A stretch of DNA of 64,000 bases from Aquila chrysaetos chrysaetos (lineage: Eukaryota; Chordata; Aves; Accipitriformes; Accipitridae), in the NCBI RefSeq assembly GCF_900496995.4, contig NC_044012.1, positions 26,673,606 to 26,737,605 of the forward strand, read 5' to 3'. Below the pieces are notes generated by a model. It worked only from the letters and a program-made list of their open reading frames with translations, was not told the origin of the DNA and made no database searches. Position 1 is the first letter of the stretch. Each line of letters starts with the position of its first letter. This document shows positions 59,807 through 64,000 of this stretch, piece by piece. The position numbers and the translations under genes are program-made.

Positions 59807-60636
59807 TGGGCACAGCACTGGGGAGCTGCGATGTGAGCGAGCACAGGCACAAGCGGCCGGGGCGCAGGCACAGCCAGGTAGGTGCCCAGGGTGCCCATCC
59901 TGGGGTACCCCTCACCCCAGTGTTCGGATGCCTGGGTCACCCCAGCTGCGTGGGTTTACATCGCCCTGGACTTGGGTGCAAGCAGGGCTGAGCCTTGTGA
60001 GGGCAGGGGTGCCAAGGAGTCTCAGGGGCATTGCTGCCACCTTCCAGCTTTGTGCTGATTTGTGGAGACCCAGCTGGGTACCCATGTCCCCTCACAGGAA
60101 GGTGGGTTACAGCGGTGGATCTCAGAGGTGGGTGCTCGCAGGGTGGCAGGTGACAAACTGGCTCCAGTGCCACCCTCGTTCTGTGCCCCATTTGCCCCTC
60201 CCTGTCTCTCCACCAGCTCAGGGATGCCAGCGCCACAATGCCAGGAGAGGTACCCTGCGCAGCCAGCAATGCCAAGGAGCTGCAGCGTGTCCTCTCTGTG
60301 CCCCGTCTGGCCCTGAGGTGGGAATCCAGCCTGACCCCGAGCCTTGCACCACCGGGTCCCAAAAGTCATGAGGCTGTGCCCAAAATAGCGGGTTATTGAA
60401 TGGCGGGGGGAAGCCAACCAAGCTGCTGGGACCTCGTGCTCCTGCCCAGCCATGCTACCAGGAGAAATTAGGTCAGGAGGCAAGGGGAAATGTCACGGGT
60501 CCTCCCCACACCCCCCCAAGGGACCCAGGCATCCTTGCACGGCAGGGTCACACCAGAGAAGGGCTGAGCTGGTGGCCTTGCTCCATGCCCCTCCACCACC
60601 CTCGATGCCCCATGGCTTGCACAACCTGTGGGATCC

Positions 60637-60931
60637 CTGCATGGCCCCGTGGGGACCTTGCACAGCCCCATGGGGACCATACACATCTCATGTGGACCTT
60701 GCACAGCCCTGTGTAGACCTTGCATGGCCCCATGGGGACCTTGCACAGCCCCATGGGGACCATGTACAGCCTGTGAGGACCTTGCACCCCCCTATGGGGA
60801 CCTTGCACAGCCTGGGTGGACCTTGCACCCCCCTATGGGGACCTTGCACAGCCTGGGTGGACCTTGCACCGCCCATGGGGAACGTGTATGGCCCATGGGG
60901 ACCTTGCACAGCCCATAGGGACCATGCACAA
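60637..60931. repeat. Minisatellite, 20-21 bp unit
   Basis: About 14 units vary on CCCATGGGGACCTTGCACAGC. Diverged copies read CCATACACATC, CTGGGTGGACC or CCTATGGGGACC. An alternating two-unit pattern appears near 60770-60870. Long reading frames through it are artefacts. Confidence 0.88.
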
Positions 60932-62334
60932 GAGTGCCTGTGACAGAACTCCAGCCCCACTCCAGCCGAAGCACAGAGTCAGGGTTAGGTTTCTCCAGCT
61001 CCTCCTGCAGTTCCGCAGGGCTAAGCCTGGCTCTGGGCTCCCCTGGTAAGCTGGCAAGAGGGAAATGGGAGCCCAGAGCAGGGGGCTGTGACCCAGCCTT
61101 GCTCACTTGTGCACTGAGTAGCAGGGTCTCTGCAGAGGCACCCTGGGGTCCACGGCTGGGTGGGAGCATGGCAACCAAACACAGGGGCGCACATGCTGGG
61201 TATCATCAGGCTTTTAGAGGGGGAAAAAATCTAGCACAGGGGAGCCTTGGAGCAACCACTGGGATGGGGTAGAGCCAGGACTGACCCAGACATCTGGCAG
61301 CCACCGGGGTTTACCAGACTGGCCCATGGCTGAGCGGGTGCTGAGGGCCCTGTGAGCCCCACACTGGCCCCCTCCAGGCCCCTGCGTGCCCGGGGGGATT
61401 AAGGTCAGGCTGCCCCGCTAATCCCAAGGGTAGTTTAAAATGTGAGCTTGTGCCCGCTGCCGCCCCCCAAGGTTGCACCCCAAGGTGCTGCATGTCTTGA
61501 GACACCCACAGAGCACCCTTGGGGGGACCAGACAGGAGTGGGGGGACACAGCTTAACCCTTGGGGTGGGAGGGGGCCAGGGCATCTCTGCCTCCCTGCAG
61601 CAGGCTTCAGCTAAACCTCCAGTGCTGGCAGGCAAGAGGCACAAGCTCCTTACCACTCCCAGGCAAATGCTCCTGACTTCCGGAGCCCTGTGGGAACTGG
61701 GGCAGCAGAAACTGGGGGGGGGGGGGGGCAGCCAAGGGGGCACTTGGGTCTGCTCCCCAGCCCTGGGCAGGACAGGTACCCCAGCATGGGGTGGAAAGGG
61801 GCCCTTGGTTGGGCCCATTCCCAGCTCACTGCTTTTGGGGGTGTTGATACTGGCACCCCAGCCTGTGCAAAGAAGCAGGGCTGGCACCTTTCCTGGGCAC
61901 CTCATGTGTGGTTGTGCAATTGCAGGCTGAGGACAAAGTGACTCGCCTGAGGTCATGCAGGGAAGGCTGTTGCAGAGGAAGGAAGCAGCAATAGCGGGGG
62001 ATCCTGTTTCAGGGCTCAGGAGACCCCACTTCCACACAGCCAGGAAGGGGAAGGAGGGCAGGTTCCAAAGGAGAAGTGGGATCTGCTGGCGCCAGTTGGG
62101 CCATTTTCCCGCAAGGGAAGTTTTGAGAGGGGGAGTGCCATCAACCAAAATTGGGTGCTGCGGCTGCTGTGGCAGTGTGGGGATAAATGTGGCCCGCTCA
62201 GAACCGGATCCTGGCAGCTGCTGGTGGCACCACAGCTGGGCCCCAACCCCCTCCTGGGACCCCCCCAAAACCAGGTAGCATAGGCAGCCAGAGCCAGCAC
62301 GGCTCATCTGGGATGGGTGAGTCATGACGGGGGG

Positions 62335-62850
62335 CTGAGACAGGGCTGCAGAGGTGGGGGTGCAGGGATGGGGGTGCAGGGACATGGTGCAGATTCAGGG
62401 ATGCAGAGATGCAATGTGGATATGGGGATGCAGAGATGGGGGGTGCAGGGATGTGGTGTGGGTATGAGAGCACAGAGATGGGGTGCAGAGATGCAGTATA
62501 AATACAGAGATGCAGAGATGGGGGTGCAGGGATGCAGTGCAGTTTCGGGGATGCAGAGATACAGTGTGGATATGGGGGTGCAGATATGGGGGACAGGGAT
62601 GGAGGTGCAGGGATGCAGTGTGGATATGAGAGTGCAGGGATGAGGGTGCAGGGACGCAGTGCAGATTTCGGGATGCAAAGATACAGTGTGGATATGGGGA
62701 ACAGGCATGGGGGTGCAGGGCTGCAGTGCAGATTTGGGGATGCAGTGTGGATATGGGGGTGCAGAGATAGTGGGCAGGGATGGGGGTACAGGGATGTGGT
62801 GTGGATATGAAGGTGCAGAGATGGGGTGCAGGGACACGATGTAGTTACGA
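62335..62850. repeat. Irregular GGGATGCAG-type minisatellite
   Basis: Segments GGGATGCAG, AGAGATGGGGGTGCAG and CAGTGTGGATATGGGG recur over about 500 bp. They form irregular composite units. The start codon-like ATG in each unit and the lack of stops give spurious Gly/Met/Gln-rich reading frames. Confidence 0.85.
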
Positions 62851-63129
62851 GGGCGCAGGAACGTGTCAAGAGGGGTGTTGGAGGGGACACGTGGGTGTGC
62901 AGTTGTGTGCATGTGGGGTGTCTGGGTCCGTCCACATCTGCGGCGCGGGGGGATGGGGTGGGTGTGCACTGTCATGCATGTGTGCACGCGTGTGTAGGTC
63001 TGTGCTTGTCGGTGCCGGTGAGCATGCCGGTGTGCACCCACCCGTGCCTATGCACGAGCCCAGGGTGCGCAGCCGTGTGTCCATCTGTCGAGCTTGTCCG
63101 TGTGTCCGTGTGTGGCTGTGGGGGGGGGG

Positions 63130-63335
63130 TGAAGGCCAGCCGGAGCCGGCGGCCGAGGTAAAGCTGTAACCATGGCGACGAGAGCAGGATCCGGTGGCCC
63201 CGCAGGGATGCTGGTCCCTCCAGACCCCCGCGGCCGCCCGGGCGCGGGGGCTGCCACAGGTCGGTACCACCGCACCGGGACTGGGGCCGGGCTGGGGGTG
63301 CCTCCCCCGGGGGGGTGAGGCAGAGCCAGGGCTGG
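63130..63335. promoter_or_regulatory. Small CpG-rich promoter-like patch with X-box-like site
   Basis: CpG density rises sharply (CCGGAGCCGGCGGCCGAG, CCCGCGGCCGCCCGGGCGCG). GTAACCATGGCGAC at 63166-63179 matches the RFX X-box consensus GTNRCC-N2-RGYAAC except one base in the right half. A donor-like CGAG/GTAAAG sits at about 63156. It may be the first non-coding exon or promoter of the next gene, but no coding sequence supports this. Confidence 0.35.
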
Positions 63336-63439
63336 GGGCAGTCGCCATAGCGGGGATGGGCTTTGGGGACACCCCCCCCAGACAGCTCTGATGCTGCAAG
63401 GCAGTGACAAAGGGGCTGAGATCCCAAGGCCAGGGAGAG

Positions 63440-63760
63440 ACTCCCTGCATCTCCCACCTTGCAGCCTTGCCTTTGCCCCGCCCCATATCCCCCTTTCTTC
63501 TTCCCATAGCTCCTTTGCATCCCTCCACATCTCCTCTCCCCCCGCCCAATTCCCTCCTGCACATCCTCCTGCCTCCTTCCTGCACTACCCCACATCTGTC
63601 CCCACCCTTTGCATCCTGCCCTTTGCATTCCTCTTGAATCCCTCCCCTATCTCCCACTGCACCCCCAGTTTCCTCCCCTGCATCCTCCCATATACTTACT
63701 GCACCTCCCCACACACACACCCCTTGCTTTCCATTCCCACCCCACTCACTCCTGCTCTGG
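63440..63760. repeat. Pyrimidine-rich degenerate tract
   Basis: About 320 bp is mostly C and T on the plus strand, with recurring CTTTGCATCCC, CACATCTCC and CTCCTGCA words. It has no fixed period and no coding signal. Confidence 0.6.
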
Positions 63761-64000
63761 GTCTGGGGGTGGATTGAAGGAGCCTCCCTCAGGCTGCCCC
63801 AGCCCCTGACTTCTGCCTGGGTGTTGGAAGCATCCCCACACCCCCTGCCATGCCACCGGGATACTCCTGGGGTGGGGGACATGGGCAGGGGGTTAGCATC
63901 AAGCAGCAGAGAAGGACCACACATTTCCCTGCTGCGAGGGGACCCCAGTTCCCAGCTGCCCAGGAAACTGAGGCACGGGGAAAGTCTTGGCAGGCGGGAG
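63761..64000. other. Right edge, nothing recognised
   Basis: GC-rich DNA without a recognisable gene. CAGGAAACTGAGGCACGGGG at the end resembles a MIR core word, but it is too short to call. Confidence 0.4.

Larger units (their letters stand above)
59261..63129. other. DNA downstream of LMNA, no gene seen
   Basis: No protein-like reading frame is visible. It holds a 9-bp perfect hairpin (59780-59806) followed by a strong donor-like CAGGTAGGT (59875-59883), and two minisatellites (60637-60931, 62335-62850). It also holds a run of about 16 G near 61713-61728 and one TGAGTCA (62318). In human the next gene is SEMA4A; I cannot identify any of its coding exons here. Confidence 0.55.

Noticed and set aside
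60452..61178. Trp/Gly-rich frames at 60.5-61.2 kb
   Set aside because: They translate the 20-21 bp minisatellite in several frames.
61390..61425. GGATTA and TAATCC pair (OTX/PITX-type sites)
   Set aside because: Two 6-bp matches about 20 bp apart are too common to call a regulatory element.
62198..63041. His/Pro/Ser-rich minus-strand frames
   Set aside because: They are the reverse reading of the GGGATGCAG array; no domain is recognisable.
62866..63924. 352-codon minus-strand frame at the right edge
   Set aside because: It arises from pyrimidine-rich and CpG-rich DNA; composition is biased and no family is recognisable. A partial exon of the next gene cannot be excluded.

Overview
The window is vertebrate nuclear DNA, most likely from a bird. 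The main reasons are a CR1 retrotransposon remnant with the avian-type 3' end (an 8-bp CTATGATT-like tail) at 25.3-27.6 kb, a second CR1 3' fragment near 31.4 kb, MIR-like ancient SINE relics, GC-rich CpG islands and a lamin A gene whose 657 codons agree with the length I recall for chicken lamin A. I cannot name the species. There are no bacterial features, and most open reading frames are chance readings of GC-rich or tandem-repeat DNA.

Layout. 1-10.7 kb: inferred first intron of MEX3A, which lies on the minus strand; it holds old SINE-like and palindromic relics and no exon I can see. 9.6-11.65 kb: a strong CpG island containing MEX3A coding exon 1 (start codon at 11164, splice donor after 10696). 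11.65-12.27 kb: a 36-bp GC-rich minisatellite beside the MEX3A 5' end. 12.3-37.4 kb: intergenic DNA between two divergently transcribed genes, carrying the dead CR1 copy and ancient repeats. 37.48-59.26 kb: the complete LMNA gene on the plus strand, with a TATA-type promoter, exon 1 (37594-37943), a 15.3-kb intron 1, then eleven exons packed into 4.6 kb (53271-57832), and a 3' UTR of about 1.4 kb. 59.3-64.0 kb: downstream DNA with two more minisatellites and a small CpG-rich promoter-like patch near 63.15-63.33 kb.

The MEX3A-LMNA head-to-head order is the same as in the human 1q22 region, as I know it. MEX3A is a KH/RING RNA-binding protein and LMNA encodes the A-type nuclear lamin; they are neighbours, and nothing here shows a shared function.

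I found no previously undescribed biological system. The observations most worth checking are: the LMNA sequence cannot encode the mammalian lamin C tail; it lacks the sequence behind the human progerin cryptic splice donor; AP-1 type motifs (TGASTCA) are about five-fold over-represented in LMNA intron 1 by hand count, including one perfect 13-bp Maf recognition element; and a family of short palindromic relics lies in the non-coding DNA.
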